A stretch of 64,000 nucleotides of DNA from Lytechinus pictus (GCF_037042905.1 NC_087251.1:36574501-36638500), one strand, 5' to 3'; shown: positions 26,801-37,191, counted from the first letter of the stretch. The notes: a model not told the origin generated them from the letters alone. A program made the numbers and translations.

Positions 26801-26816
26801 AGCGCGGGACTTCTGA
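17696..26816 (+). CDS. ISM: Isthmin (secreted TSP1 + AMOP protein), five coding exons
   Basis: Joining 17696-17800, 19469-20384, 23463-23612, 23932-24081 and 26323-26816 gives one uninterrupted frame of 605 codons (604 residues). The intron phases are 0,1,1,1 and every intron has GT-AG ends. Domains: hydrophobic signal peptide (about 1-30); long disordered linker (36-340) with an acidic run, a Pro-rich stretch and a basic cluster; TSP1 repeat (about 349-390) with WSSW and six Cys; short linker; AMOP domain (about 441-600) with the PSCPC, LDIY, QQCCYD, TRGQGAG and CKGDW motifs. TSP1 followed by a C-terminal AMOP is the diagnostic isthmin architecture. Vertebrate isthmins are secreted and have roles in angiogenesis and metabolic signalling, with expression at the midbrain-hindbrain boundary. 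The predicted length exceeds human ISM1 (464 aa) and is near ISM2. I cannot tell which vertebrate paralogue it matches better. The last exon is duplicated downstream. Any non-coding 5' exons are undetermined. Confidence 0.93.
17890..18385. repeat. GACGTC-rich dispersed repeat, copy 2 (isthmin intron 1)
   Basis: About 500 bp carry the same GAGACGTCTC/GACGTCGC words seen at 3889-4190, with boundaries resembling each other (CATCTCTGCAG at left, ACGTCTCTGCAAG at right). It is GC-richer than its surroundings. Probably a non-autonomous element with internal subrepeats; class unknown. Confidence 0.5.
18653..19242 (+). mobile_element. 590-bp foldback MITE with TTAA ends (complete copy), isthmin intron 1
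   Basis: The ends are TTAAAGGAGAATGAAAC and GTTTCATTCTCCTTTAA. Inversion continues through most of the element: AGTTATGAGCATTTGAAT, GAGATCACT and TTGGCAATGCGACCAAGAT recur inverted on the right. The TTAA termini with AGG...CCT ends fit TTAA-targeting superfamilies (Kolobok or piggyBac type), an inference. An open frame at 19057-19242 is part of the right arm, not a gene. Confidence 0.8.
19469..20384 (+). CDS. ISM: Isthmin exon 2: low-complexity pre-TSP1 region
   Basis: The 916 nt enter in phase 0 and leave in phase 1 (AATG|GTATGA). The encoded part (residues 36-340) is hydrophilic. It holds a Tyr/Asp/Glu-rich run with more than 15 acidic residues near 19850-19925, a second Asp run near 20095, a [10 protein letters not shown] stretch, and a basic Arg/Lys/Asn cluster ([10 protein letters not shown]) that could bind heparan sulphate. 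A hydrophobic [11 protein letters not shown] segment near 20061 may be the conserved pre-TSP1 block of isthmins (inferred). Acceptors at 19468 (TTTTCAAG) and 19480 (CTTCAG) are both in frame, so the start may shift by four codons. Confidence 0.85.
20385..23462 (+). other. Isthmin intron 2, nothing identified
   Basis: A 3.1-kb AT-rich intron with GT-AG ends. I recognise no repeat family or further exon in it. Confidence 0.7.
23463..23612 (+). CDS. ISM: Isthmin exon 3: thrombospondin type-1 repeat
   Basis: A symmetric phase 1-1 exon of 150 nt with acceptor GGTTACAG and donor CTG|GTAGGT. It encodes [20 protein letters not shown]..., with the tryptophan pair (WSSW, a C-mannosylation type motif) and six cysteines at about residues 357, 361, 372, 376, 384 and 389. 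This is one complete TSP1 module. The residue just before the second Cys is Pro, so the CXX(S/T)C O-fucosylation consensus is absent. Confidence 0.93.
23658..23692. repeat. Poly-C / (CA)n microsatellite, isthmin intron 3
   Basis: A C-run of about 13 followed by CACACACACACACACA in the 319-bp intron 3; the rest of the intron is AT-rich with nothing recognisable. Confidence 0.9.
23932..24081 (+). CDS. ISM: Isthmin exon 4: TSP1-AMOP linker
   Basis: A symmetric phase 1-1 exon of 150 nt with acceptor CACTTTGCAG and donor TTCG|GTAAGC. It encodes an acidic, Ser-rich linker without Cys ([14 protein letters not shown]...SIDSSDF) joining TSP1 to AMOP. Its reading frame and both splice phases match the neighbouring exons. 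Confidence 0.88.
25225..25353 (-). repeat. tRNA-derived SINE-like fragment, isthmin intron 4
   Basis: Read on the minus strand, it starts CGTCGAGTGGCCTAACTCAC (A-box-like) and holds a good B box (GGGGTTCGATCCTC) about 55 nt later, followed by a non-tRNA tail. Stems do not form a clean cloverleaf, so a SINE head or tRNA pseudogene is more likely than a functional tRNA. Confidence 0.45.
25356..25555. mobile_element. Foldback MITE (ACACTCTTAAAAAAG), isthmin intron 4
   Basis: The 200-bp element has ends TACACTCTTAAAAAAG / CTTTTTAAGAGTACA, continuing ATTGGTCA/TGACCAAT inwards. Its termini resemble those of the 38976-39145 MITE. Confidence 0.65.
25575..25601. repeat. Perfect 27-bp inverted repeat
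   Basis: ATGTATGAGGCTA, one C, then TAGCCTCATACAT: a perfect 13-bp-stem hairpin with a one-base spacer, 20 bp past the MITE. Confidence 0.85.
26149..26229 (+). mobile_element. CAGTCAC short MITE, copy 4 (unit A, before exon 5A)
   Basis: About 80 bp with ends TTCACACCGGCAAAACCG and GGTTTCTTTGGTGTGACTG, 94 bp upstream of the AMOP exon. Confidence 0.6.
26323..26816 (+). CDS. ISM: Isthmin exon 5A: AMOP domain and stop
   Basis: The acceptor TTATTTCAG enters in phase 1, and the first codon (G+AT) gives Asp. The exon encodes 163 residues plus TGA at 26814. The AMOP signature is complete: [48 protein letters not shown] and NNGREC, nine Cys in all. It lies 448 bp inside duplication unit A. Copy 5B at 37192-37685 encodes the same protein except Gln448 to Leu and Ser496 to Ala (full-protein numbering). 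Confidence 0.95.
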
Positions 26817-27761
26817 ACAAGGAAGTTGTTTTGTCCTACTACATTCTCTTTGGGAGAGAAACAGGAATGGGACCAAGAAATTCGTAAGAAATTACTCGTC
26901 CTGGACAAACTTTCTGTTTGGTGATTTAGTATGCATTGCCAGCTAACGAACGTGGTGTATATCACCTGTAAAACAAATGGGGGCTGTTTTTTTTTTTTTT
27001 GGGGGGGGGGGACTTGGTTGAAATCTCTTTTCACTGATTGGCCTTTCCTGTCGCCGAGTGGTTTTGAAAGTGTGAGTGGATTGGGCGGGGCTGACCTTGT
27101 AAAAAATCTCAATCCGATGGTAATTATTAAGTTTTTGTACACATTTATTGATAAAACGTGGGGGAGTCAATACCCCCCCCCCCCCCCCACGGTTCTGGGG
27201 ATCATGTTTCTCTCTGTCTTTCATATTCTTTCTCCATTTTCTTTTCTCTTTTGTCATTCCCTGATAGCACTTAAACACATTTCAACATTTTCCCTTGAAT
27301 ACTTAAAATGAGCAGGTTGATTGATATTACCAAAATACATGTATCAAGTTCGTTTGAAGCAATCTGAATTTTGTTGAAACTCTTTGTTTTAGAGAGTGTC
27401 ATATCAATTATTATTTATTAAGAAGAATGACATGTTATAACCAGTTAACATATTGTTGTCCAGTTACGTCAAAATATGTCTATACTCATTTATATATCTG
27501 ACCATATAGATTTCATTATAATGAACGCAAAACCAATTTGATACTGGTTGAAAAAATACAATAATGATATTTCTTTTTTTAATTGGTAGTTATATGATGA
27601 TTATTGGGTGTGAATAAGGTATTTTTTCCTGTCAGGAGTTGATATAATGATGCTGTTAACGATATTCACTTTTTGAAAATGATAACTACCTCGAATGATA
27701 ATGTCATTGTTTGTATTATATACCTGTGAGTATATAGGCTAATGATTAGAAATTTTCGTTT

Positions 27762-27853
27762 CAGTCACACAACGAAACCGATAGGAAACCGATCGCTGAG
27801 TACTGTACGTCATTGCTTTGGCCGGTCTGGGTTTGGCTTCGCTGATGTGACTG
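27762..27853 (+). mobile_element. CAGTCAC short MITE, copy 5 (unit A)
   Basis: The 92-bp element starts CAGTCACACAACGAAACCG and ends GGCTTCGCTGATGTGACTG. It lies in the 3' flank of exon 5A. Confidence 0.65.
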
Positions 27854-28400
27854 ACATTAGTCTACACATTGACATTCAATCGATATATGTAGAGGCGTAC
27901 CTGTTAAGGTCTACTTTTAAATTATTTTTGTACTGAAATAGTCACGGGTTTGTACTGTATATACTTATTGCTAGAATTGTGATTCTAGTATTTAAAACAG
28001 AACAGAATAGGATCACCCATTATCTCCTAACTGATTGGATTTGTGTTTGTACAATCATTTCAACTTGATATTTCAATCGCATGAATTGGACTTTTCTGCT
28101 TATGGAGGTAGATTTCAAACTGCGATTAAATATCAATTTAAGAGAAGAAACCATAGAATTTAAAGTAAAAACGGCGTGTTCGTTATAACGTTCTGTACAT
28201 TCTCTCATTTCAAATTTTGTGTGGTTGAAAACACCGATAATAACAATATCGTTTCTTATTTGCAGTCAATAAATTCCTGCAAATACTTCATTTGTTATAT
28301 TTTTTAAATCTCTATGGCAATCAAAAATAACATTAACGTTCTTTTTAAGTCACCAGTTTATTATTTTATGATTGCTCATGCTGTACAGTAGTCCTTTATA

Positions 28401-28406
28401 AATAAA
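28401..28406 (+). promoter_or_regulatory. Possible isthmin poly(A) signal
   Basis: The AATAAA is conserved in unit B (39545-39550), about 1.6 kb past the exon 5A stop. Closer canonical hexamers were not seen. Confidence 0.25.
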
Positions 28407-29077
28407 ACTGCATTTAAGAGATTATAGAGACATAATGTGTTTCTCAGGGAATTTGTATAATATATATGATGGTATGCATAATTATGTTGCCGAAAAATAG
28501 TTTTTTTTTTTTAAATATTGTAAGAATTCACCTAGTCAACCTATAATGTGTTGTGAACGAGGATGGTTCGATGTTGACCATTATTTTGAATGAATGTTTC
28601 TGAACGAACGTATATATCAACGTTCGAACTTTAACGTATCGATAAATTACATTTCCCTTTGTTTCTTTGTTATTTTTAACTTACTTGTTATTTTTCGTTG
28701 GCAATTTTTATCACATTATTCATTAATTAATTGACTTATTGATTTATTTTTCGGGGGGGGGGGGTAATGTATGACAGCGAAGGTGTGATTGAAAAGGGTC
28801 ATTTCAACGGAATTCGTTTTATTTCTTTTTTTTTTCATTTGGAACTTGTCTTGCCATTGTTCTTAAAAATAATATTCATATTCAAAATACGAATTTCCAC
28901 TATGGTAAGAATGAGAGGCTGAATTATGTTATATATTATTAAACTTGGTATTTCGGTATCAATGTTGTAGAAAATACTAGAAAACACGTAATTATTATGT
29001 TCCATGTTATATTTTTAATCAATATTTAACTTGCATGGAAGGTTATTAGTTCCGATCTAAATGTCTTTCCTGGTACC

Positions 29078-29294
29078 CAGGGGCGGAGTGGCGCCGTGCT
29101 ATTTTGAAAGGAGTGCAAAATGACCTATTTTAATATTGCATTACCATTACAGAGATAATGAAAGATTCAACGACACATATGTCTCTTTTTTATGCTCTTC
29201 TCTTTGCATCCCCCCTTTTCTTTTTTCCTCTGTTTCCCCCACTACTTGAAAAATCACAGGGGTGGTCGCCCCCGCCCCCGTAGGGCTGCCCCTG
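29078..29294. mobile_element. CAGGGGCGG non-autonomous element (unit A)
   Basis: The ends CAGGGGCGGAGTGGCGCC and GTAGGGCTGCCCCTG are short and imperfectly inverted. The interior is AT-rich and non-coding. A duplicate lies at 40225-40441. Confidence 0.5.
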
Positions 29295-30561
29295 CTTGTA
29301 TTAGTTAATCGTTCGCATCTAGACTGATTTTAACATTTGCCGCGCCATTATTAAATTGGCTTTATATAATAATGTTTAAAATGATTTAGAATTCCTGGTA
29401 TCATCGATAAGAATCATATTGATGAGTCATGTGTTAAACGTTTATATTTTTGTTTTCATGTACTCTATTTATTTCATCAGATGATAAAATGTATAAAAAT
29501 TGTATATTATTTTATGTTTAGTTCCACGTTGAAAAACACTTGTATGTGATTAAAACAAATGGAAATAAAAAATTTAATTCCTGTATCATTTGGTTGTTTT
29601 GTATGAGAACAATGGAATATATCGTTTAAAAGTCTTTTAAAATGTGAAAGGTATTCTATCCATTTAGAGAGATGTGTGATTCATTCAATTAAAAAGTAGT
29701 ACCTTATTAAAGAAATAATAGGGCTGTTTCCTAAACAAATCGATAACAAATACAATAAACCGTGTAGAATCCTCGTCAAATGGAGCAGTTCTTGTATAGT
29801 AGAAGAGATTTTAAGAAAATAATTGTCGTGTTTGACGAGAAAAAAATTGTGAAAATGAGTGGATCATATCAAATGATAATGCTTTTCTTAAAGCATGATT
29901 TCTAATCATCTGACTGAAATTGTTCCAATGTTTTACAAAAAGAGTGTAGTGGTATTTGATAATATCTTAATCATGATCTATTAATAAGATTTGGTTGATC
30001 AAACGCGTCTGACTGAGAATATCTTTTCAAGGTTGGCTCATACTTAAAAATGCTTAGCTCATACCTGGAAAATATATTGATATTGTCCTTGGAGATTAAA
30101 TTCAAATTGTATTAAGAATGATTCAAATTCACTCTACTATAATTATAATACACCTGGACCCCGTCTTACAAAGAGAGATAGCTTCAAATAAAACTTTTGC
30201 AATTGAGCTCAATTTGCGAATGTATTATTAAAGAGATGGAAGTTTAGATCAGCGCAAAAGATGAGAAAGGTGAAAAGCTCAGTTGTATAACAAAACTAAG
30301 AGAGAGAGAGAGGGGGGGGGGTATAAATCTAATAATTTATTGTCGTCCCACAGTTCTCAATTTCATCTTTCTTATTTCGGTGAGAAGTCGCTCAAACCTA
30401 AATGAATTTTAGGTTGTCATTTCTGCAGATTGAAATGCTTTTCAAATTCTGAAGCCTTAAAACCATGACTTATAATATAAAGTGTGGACATTTCATCCAT
30501 AATCTACTTATTTTTGATGGGATATACGGTGATTTTTTTATCATACGAAGTAGAGAATGGC

Positions 30562-31040
30562 ATGAGGAGCGGCGGATTCAAGATTTTATAAATCAAGGGG
30601 CACAGAAAGAACTTGTTCATGATTTCTTCAGAATTTTCTGATTAACCCACCCCCTCCCTGAAAAGATTTAGGGGGGGGGGTGATCACAATTTTTGCATTG
30701 CCTCCTGGATCAGGATCTGTCCTTGAATATGTCACGCTAAAGCGAAAAAATAACTTTCCCTGACTGCATGATTGCGGAAGATCAAATTCCAGGGGTGGTT
30801 CCAAAGGGGGGCATGGGACGAATGTCTCCTCTATCGTCAAAAAAGGAATAAAGAGGGAGAAAGAAGCAAGAAAATTATAAAAGGAGATCTGGACAGACAG
30901 TGCAACTATATAATACCCATTGATTTTTATACGGATCAGTAATTATAATACCCCTATAATTCAAATAAGAACATTAGATGATGTTACCTTTTGTTATCTT
31001 GCCCCCCCCCCCCATTTAATACCCCGCTGCCGCCCCTGAT
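30562..31040. mobile_element. Element ending CCGCTGCCGCCCCTGAT (unit A)
   Basis: The left end ATGAGGAGCGGCGGATTC is imperfectly inverted relative to the right end CCCCGCTGCCGCCCCTGAT. Short G and C runs lie inside. The unit B counterpart is at 41708-42186. Confidence 0.4.
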
Positions 31041-31451
31041 CTATGCAATACTGTATATCTGTTTGCAAAAAGGGGTGTCAGTCATGATCCAGGTGGCAGC
31101 GGTGCGGTGCCTTCTCTTGTATAAAGTGCATATGCTGATCATTTTACAGAGTTGAGGACTGGGATGGGGGAGAGCCCCTTGGCCCCCTGGATTTGCCAAA
31201 GGTCTATGAGTGCCAGTATAGGATTTCATTTTAAATCAGAGCAAAATCATATTAAATATTTATATTCCTGTATTAAAAAAACATACAAATAATATGGAAA
31301 TTGTCAATATGAATATTATTTATAATGAAAATCTCTTATCTCTAAATCGGCAGCAGTTGACTAATATTTGATCACTCGTCTGGTTTATTGGAACAAAGCG
31401 GAAAACACAAACTTCACACTCTCATCAAATACAACCCATGCAATACTAATT

Positions 31452-32145
31452 CTCGCTACCCCAAATAGGAACACAAATCTAATAATGCGCGAGACGAGAT
31501 AATTTTCACTCCGTCGGGTCGTCATCACCACTTCCGGTTCAGAGTCATGCTCGCGCGAGGTTCGCGATACTGATTCCACCACGCTGAAATCGATGCCAAT
31601 CAGCGTAATATGTACAGATTATAATACTTGTTATTTAATTTGGTCATTTTTGATTCCATTTGAATTATAAATAAAAATAAAAAATATATTTTACTTGAAA
31701 AAATGAATATCTTAAAATTTTGCATTTAGTGACCGGCCTGACATCACGATCGTATTCGACTAGACGCTAAATATATCTACAGCATTCATTCCGTTCAATT
31801 TTTCGTCGACCACAAAATGGATAAAAAATCAGTTTCGGAACTTAAACAAATCTTAACTGACAGATATGAGGAATACCGTGCAATGGAAAGCTTCGGGCAG
31901 AATTAGTGACTTTAGCAGAAAAGGCCGTTAAATGGTATCATGAAAGAGAGGGTTGTGATCACGAACTTTCCGAGCGAAAGCGACGTTGTGTTGTTGTGGA
32001 TGACGGCACTGTTGATCTGAATGGCAAAAACAGTGCATTGGACTTCCGAACAGGAAGTTGTAATACCGAAAAGCTATCCCATAATGCAATGCGCGTTACA
32101 GGGATTTTCCCGGATCTCGGCGAAATCGCTATTTGGGGTAGCGAG
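31452..32145 (+). mobile_element. Transposon with TIR CTCGCTACCCCAAATAG and broken SAP-like ORF
   Basis: The ends are inverted: CTCGCTACCCCAAATAG at left and CTATTTGGGGTAGCGAG at right. Unit B lacks it precisely, reading straight through ACTAATTGG. Inside, an ATG at 31817 opens a peptide (MDKKSVSELKQILTDRY...) which, after a frameshift near 31880, continues as NGKLRAELVTLAEKA. The two halves look like one SAP-type helix-extended-loop-helix (LKxxLxxRG...xxKAELVxLA), a DNA-binding motif. Frame breaks and lack of a transposase mean it is a non-autonomous or decayed copy. A candidate TSD is ATT. Confidence 0.7.
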
Positions 32146-32244
32146 ATTGGAAGTAATCAATCAATAATATCCTTGATAGTCACAGCTGACGGATGAGTGC
32201 TCTGTACGAATAATATAGTTACGGGTTACATCGCGCGCATGTAA

Positions 32245-32317
32245 GCCACCTTAGCTCAGCGGTTAGAGCACTGGTCTTGTAAACCAGGGGTCGAGAGTTC
32301 TAATCTCTCAGGAGGCT
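32245..32317 (+). tRNA. tRNA-Thr (TGT), unit A copy, probably degenerating
   Basis: This is the duplicate of the intact tRNA at 42750 with the same anticodon (32278-32280). It has two damaging changes: the 3' acceptor strand is AGGAGGC instead of AGGTGGC, giving an A-A mismatch at pair 4-69, and the T loop is TTCTAAT instead of TTCAAAT, replacing the near-invariant purine at position 57 inside the B box. It may be poorly transcribed or unstable. A transposon ends 99 bp upstream. Confidence 0.85.
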
Positions 32318-32332
32318 GGGGCGTGGTTCCTC

Positions 32333-32341
32333 TTTTTTTTT
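32333..32341 (+). terminator. RNA polymerase III terminator of the unit A tRNA-Thr
   Basis: A run of nine T starts 15 nt past the tRNA copy, in the same relative position as in unit B. Confidence 0.65.
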
Positions 32342-33514
32342 CTTATAATAATGAAATAGATTCATGAAGAACTATCGTACCAGGGAATGTGTTTGAAGAA
32401 TTCATTGAAAATAAGTCACTATATCACGTTTCGAGAGATTTCTTTTTTAGAAAATTTTTACTCTGTTAATTTGCTGCCAACCCACCCCCCCCCCTTTCCA
32501 CAAAGACAGGTTCAACATTTAGCACAATTTAAATGAAAAACAAATCGATTTTAAAAAAATACAATACCATATCAATATTGCATACACTTAATAAATTGAA
32601 ATTAATATTCATGATTCCAGGCTTAAAATCATGATAAATAGGATTATTGATCATGAATCAAACTTTTATTCAATTTAAATTCTCTTATCTTGATGATTTT
32701 ATCTATTCATAAATTATATCAATTCATATTTTCATTCATCTAATTATTGCCCATAACATCGAATTTGAAAATCATGTCATTTAAGAATCCCTCTTCAAAA
32801 TTACTTATTATGTACGTTTTATGCTTATGTTATCAATTCTTATTTAAATGTTATGCTAGTTTACAACACAATTATGAATGAATTCTTTATATATTTTCAT
32901 AGAGGTGAAATGTTGTAAGCATTCTCATTTCATTCTTTCAGTAGTCAATAATGTATATTGAATTTTGTTATACACGAACTATACGCAAAATCGTTAACTG
33001 AATTAAATCAAACAAATATAAATCATGCAATGTCTTTCTCATTTCCACTTGAGATATCCCGTTAATCTCTTATTTACAAATAGGCCCGTTTACTATTAAA
33101 CATGTCATAAGTGTATGCATACATTTTTAAAACAAATTATGTTCTTGACATTCTGAAAACTTGCATCAAATATCAATTAACGTATGCAAATACTTAATTC
33201 ACTTCAACGAATACAAGTTTGCAGGAAAGAAATAGTCATTTAGTATTTATAAGCTTATCGAAATGATATCATCGGAATCAAATAGTTTATTATGACTTGT
33301 TGCTATTGTTGGCAATCCTCTGGGGAGGTTTGAGAATGGACAAACCTTTTGGGATCCTATAATTAGGGTCTTTGGTGAAAGAGGGCACATGAAGCAAGTG
33401 AAATGATGAATGCTACAATCGTCAATGATGTTGAAATAATGACATGGAAAAAGAAAACACGTCATGCATGATCACGCATTCCCTGTAACTCATGACGGTG
33501 GACATAATAGAAGG

Positions 33515-33557
33515 TGGGGTGTGTGTGTGTGGGGGGGGGGGGGCCGGGGGGGGGGGC
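33515..33557. repeat. (GT)n with poly-G tracts (unit A)
   Basis: GGGGTGTGTGTGTGTG, then two G-runs of more than ten separated by CC. Unit B has only a short GTGTGTGTATGTGG here, without the G-runs. Confidence 0.85.
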
Positions 33558-34204
33558 TTTGAATAAAGAACAAAAGATCTTTCAACGGATTGTGTTCAAT
33601 TGATTATGCAAGGAACGAGTAAGGTGCTATGTTATTGGGATCCTATAATGATTATAAGGGTCTTTGGTCGAAAAGGGTTATCATCCCCATGGAAGCAATT
33701 GAAATGGTGAATGCTACAATAGTCAATGATGTTATTCGATGAAGACAAATGAAAATGACATGGAAACAGAGAGCCGATCTCAATTTTAAAAAAATATGTA
33801 TATCCTCTGCTATGAAAATGGAGACACGGGACAGATGATATCGTGGCAGTTCAAGTATAAGAGGTAAGGTACAATTATGACATTACTAAAACTCTCATTT
33901 ATATTATTTCGCGTGATGTATATAATTATGATACGTAGCGATTTTACTCCAATTGTTGTGCGTTTGATAAGTAGGCCTTTTTCTCTATATCATCATACTG
34001 TATCATTCAGTGTTCTATGGCTCTTTTACAGAACAAGCATTTATGGGGTAGAGATAGAATATGCCCTATTGATGAGGTTTGCTTTCATGGTTGGTGAATG
34101 TTGATTATAAAATGGTACGGCAAGAGTGAGAATGTTAAGTCGGGCAAGCGGAACGGAACCGAAATCTGTTTACTCGAAAGAATGTAATTTGAATATGAAA
34201 AGAC

Positions 34205-34690
34205 TCATTTATTGGTTTATATTCATTTGGTCCAATGCCAATTCGTCCAATAGCCATTTAGTCCATGTACCATTTCTACACTGCAAAAACTCCGGTGTTG
34301 ATTTAACACCAGCCCGGAATCTATATATGTCCACACCAGAGAAGTATTGAAACAACACCAGTTTGGAATCAAACCGATGCTGTTTTAATAATTGGTGTTG
34401 TATAAACAACTATCTGGTCTTAGACCAAAAGGAAACTGGTGTTGTTTAACACTTCTCTGGTGTGGACATAATATATAGATTCTGGGCTGGTGTTAAATCA
34501 ACACCTGAGTCTTTGCAGTGTAATAAGACTAAGTGTTAATTGGGCAAAATGAATGAAAATAAAACGAATATTAGACCAACTGGTTATTGGACAAAATGGT
34601 TGTTAGACGAAATGTTGATGGACGGAATTGCGGTGGACTAAATGGAGGTAGACTATGTCGTGAGTGGACGAGTTGGCAGTGGACGAATTG
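34205..34690. repeat. Inverted GTCCAA-type degenerate repeat (unit A)
   Basis: The left part repeats GGTCCAATGCCAATTCGTCC/ATAGCCATTTAGTCC. The right part carries the complement (GACTAAGTGTTAATTGG, TTATTGGACAAAATGG, GGACTAAATGG). The ACACTGC MITE inserted in the middle. The shorter uninterrupted unit B copy is at 44590-44830. Confidence 0.5.
34278..34521 (+). mobile_element. Long-TIR MITE (ACACTGCAAAAACTC), unit A only
   Basis: The 244-bp foldback has arms of about 80 bp: ACACTGCAAAAACTC at left, and at right a partner containing GGTGTTAAATCAACACC and ending TTTGCAGTGT. Unit B has an empty site at the corresponding place (about 44650). Confidence 0.8.
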
Positions 34691-37011
34691 ACAATTTACC
34701 CATCCATTGAGTATGATGTAATCAATAATCATTGTACCATTCCTTTGCATAGAGACTGAGCACGTGCTGTAAACCAATAACGAGGGGGAGGGGCTTCCAA
34801 GGATAATCAAAATCTATTTCAAGTGTTGTGCATGAATCAAGTGCGTTGCTATGTCAGTAAAAAAAAATCGTTTGTTATGCATATTGAAGACCCCAAACAA
34901 TTCGACTTCAGAGCCCTATCACTTTGGATGCTACAACAGGGGGGGGGGGGTGAGCGATTGGCTTTCAAGGGAGAACAAATGATCTTGCAATGAATAATGC
35001 AATAAACCGGAATCCGATGTGTTGTTGCTATGTAAGGAAAAAATAATCTTATATAAGGCGATAAAAATCTTTTTTTTAAACAAGTTCATATGGACAATTT
35101 TCATTTCAGTTGATATTCCTAGGTTTTTTTTTAAAGAGGTTTTATGCATATTCATATTTTCTTGCATGTGTCCGAGTCATATAAAACTTTTAAACAAATT
35201 GGACCTTCTGCCTTCTAGTCAGGCGCTCGACTTATTTTAAGATTTGAACACATTTGTAGTAAGTAGATTAAAAATGTGGGATACTGAATTTGCCGAAAAG
35301 CCATGGCCCTGGGAAGCACCCTTCAGCACCCACAAAAATTTCCTTGGGGGTGTTGTGTGTGTTATTCTCCAAAGGCAGCATCCCAGGTATTCTGGAAAAT
35401 GGAAAATGTAACGGAAACGACCTTCATTTTGACATGAAACACTTTTTCTGTTGTTGCTTCTGAAAATTCTCGAGACCAATTTGACCTCCATTTGTAGCGA
35501 AAACTTTCTTTTTGTTGCTTTTTTTCTTTTAAAATTTACATCAGCACCCCCATTAAAAAAAATCGTTCCCGGGGCCCTGATAAAAGCCGGTCCTTCCTGA
35601 TAGAAGCTTGGAATAAGGTAGTCTATAATTGGCGCAAATCAGTATATTTTTCAAACCTGAAAAGAATTATGAATATTACCTTGTTTCAAGCTTCCATATT
35701 TATAGTAAATTTAATCGCCAGTTGCATTTCTATTACCGTCTGATTGTGCTTTATGGTGGTTGCACTGCATTCTGCTTTCTTTCCTCATGGAGTGGTCCCA
35801 GTTCTGTCAGGTTCTTTAGACGTAATTGCAAAAGTCATTTCCGAAAGTGAAACTGCAAACTCTTGTGGCTTCGCGTCGCAGCATGTAAAATCAGTGACTT
35901 TGCTAGTAAAATAACACCAGTAAAAAAGAGAAATGTGGAATAAGGGGGGAAATGTATATTTGGCCTTACAAATTTGTTGAGAATGAAAATTGATGACCAC
36001 CCGCCACCTCGTAGTACATCGCTAAGCAGGGGCGGATCCTGGATTGTCCACTGGGGGCGGCAAAATGTTCATCGTATTTTTGTTTTCTGATTAGCTGCCC
36101 AAAGAGCCAAAGTCGTTTGAGGATGGACCGGGGGGGGGGGGTATAGTCATACAAGGCGAAGTTTAAGTAATTTTTAGCTTTGTTAAAAAAAAAATAGGTC
36201 TCGTAATCTTCAAGTAATGATGCGAACTTTTTTCTCCTTCACCTCTTTCTTTTTTATCACCTCCAATTGTATATTTTAACCTGTGAAAAATGTCTTCGTG
36301 CATTGTAATTTTTGTAACATATGAAAAATGAAGACGCTGTCATAAAACATCAAAGTGAGCTGATTACTTTTATAGTCCAATGTAAAGCAACATTGTGATT
36401 GCACAGTATGCTGACATTTTTTTGTTTTGTTTTAAATCGTCTTTGAAACTCCGTGGAAAACCCAAAAGTTATTGCTATTTAGGACTGGATAAAGACCACC
36501 CAAATATATTATTTTAACCCCCTTTTGTTTGACAAAAAACAGATACGATATGTCACTAAATTCGCGGGAAGCTGTATAGAGGCAAATATATGCATGGTTG
36601 TCTAACAGCCAATTGGGAAAATTAAGGTATGATCAAAGGGTGATGACGTGGGTGAAGCGGTAGAATACCAATCGTATTGGGACATCCCTCATTCACAACA
36701 TCGCTCTTCATTAAAACCATATTGTTATCATGAGCTAATTATCAGGGGCGGCGACAGGGTATTGGAGAACCGGAACAGCAGTTTCGTCTAAATTATGTCG
36801 TTTTTCCAGATTCAAGGACTAAACTGCTCTTTTGATTCCCAAATTTTCCACAAAGACTTCTTGCTTATTCTTTGTCATGACTGGCATTTGAAAATTAACA
36901 CATTGATCTTGAATCGTCCGAACGTCGCTTTGCAAAACTGCGTAATGACCGACTCCGAGGATGTTCTGGAGCAGGTAGCCTACTGGGGTACCTATGTATT
37001 TTCGTAATGCT

Positions 37012-37094
37012 ATTCACACCGGCAAAACCGTCTCCAGACCGGATGTCATCATTACCATTAACAGACCTTTGGAGTCGGCTTCTTTTGTATGACT
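37012..37094 (+). mobile_element. CAGTCAC short MITE, copy 4 duplicate (unit B)
   Basis: The unit B counterpart of 26149-26229, in the same position upstream of exon 5B. The right end is slightly more degraded (TTTTGTATGACTG). Confidence 0.6.
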
Positions 37095-37191
37095 GTAGCA
37101 TAATAAGGCCATGACATAGCTCACTGCTAATGAAGATCCAGTCTTTCTGCAATTGATGATAGTTGGTTTTCTTTATCTTTGGTTATTTCAG

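Larger units (their letters stand above)
25875..36764 (+). repeat. Tandem duplication unit A (about 10.9 kb)
   Basis: This block starts GAGAACCGGAACAGCAG in isthmin intron 4 and ends ...CAGGGTATTG. It runs colinear with unit B (36765-46102), matching closely through the AMOP exon, the 3' flank, MITEs, the tRNA-Thr and the long AT-rich tail. Outside the exons I see no recognisable gene. Segments only in A: a 694-bp transposon (31452-32145), a 244-bp MITE (34278-34521) and about 0.8 kb at 34690-35475. Confidence 0.95.

Noticed and set aside
26319-26876. 185-codon open frame antisense to isthmin exon 5A
   Set aside because: Exact shadow of the AMOP exon, whose sense frame has clear domain motifs and splice phases.
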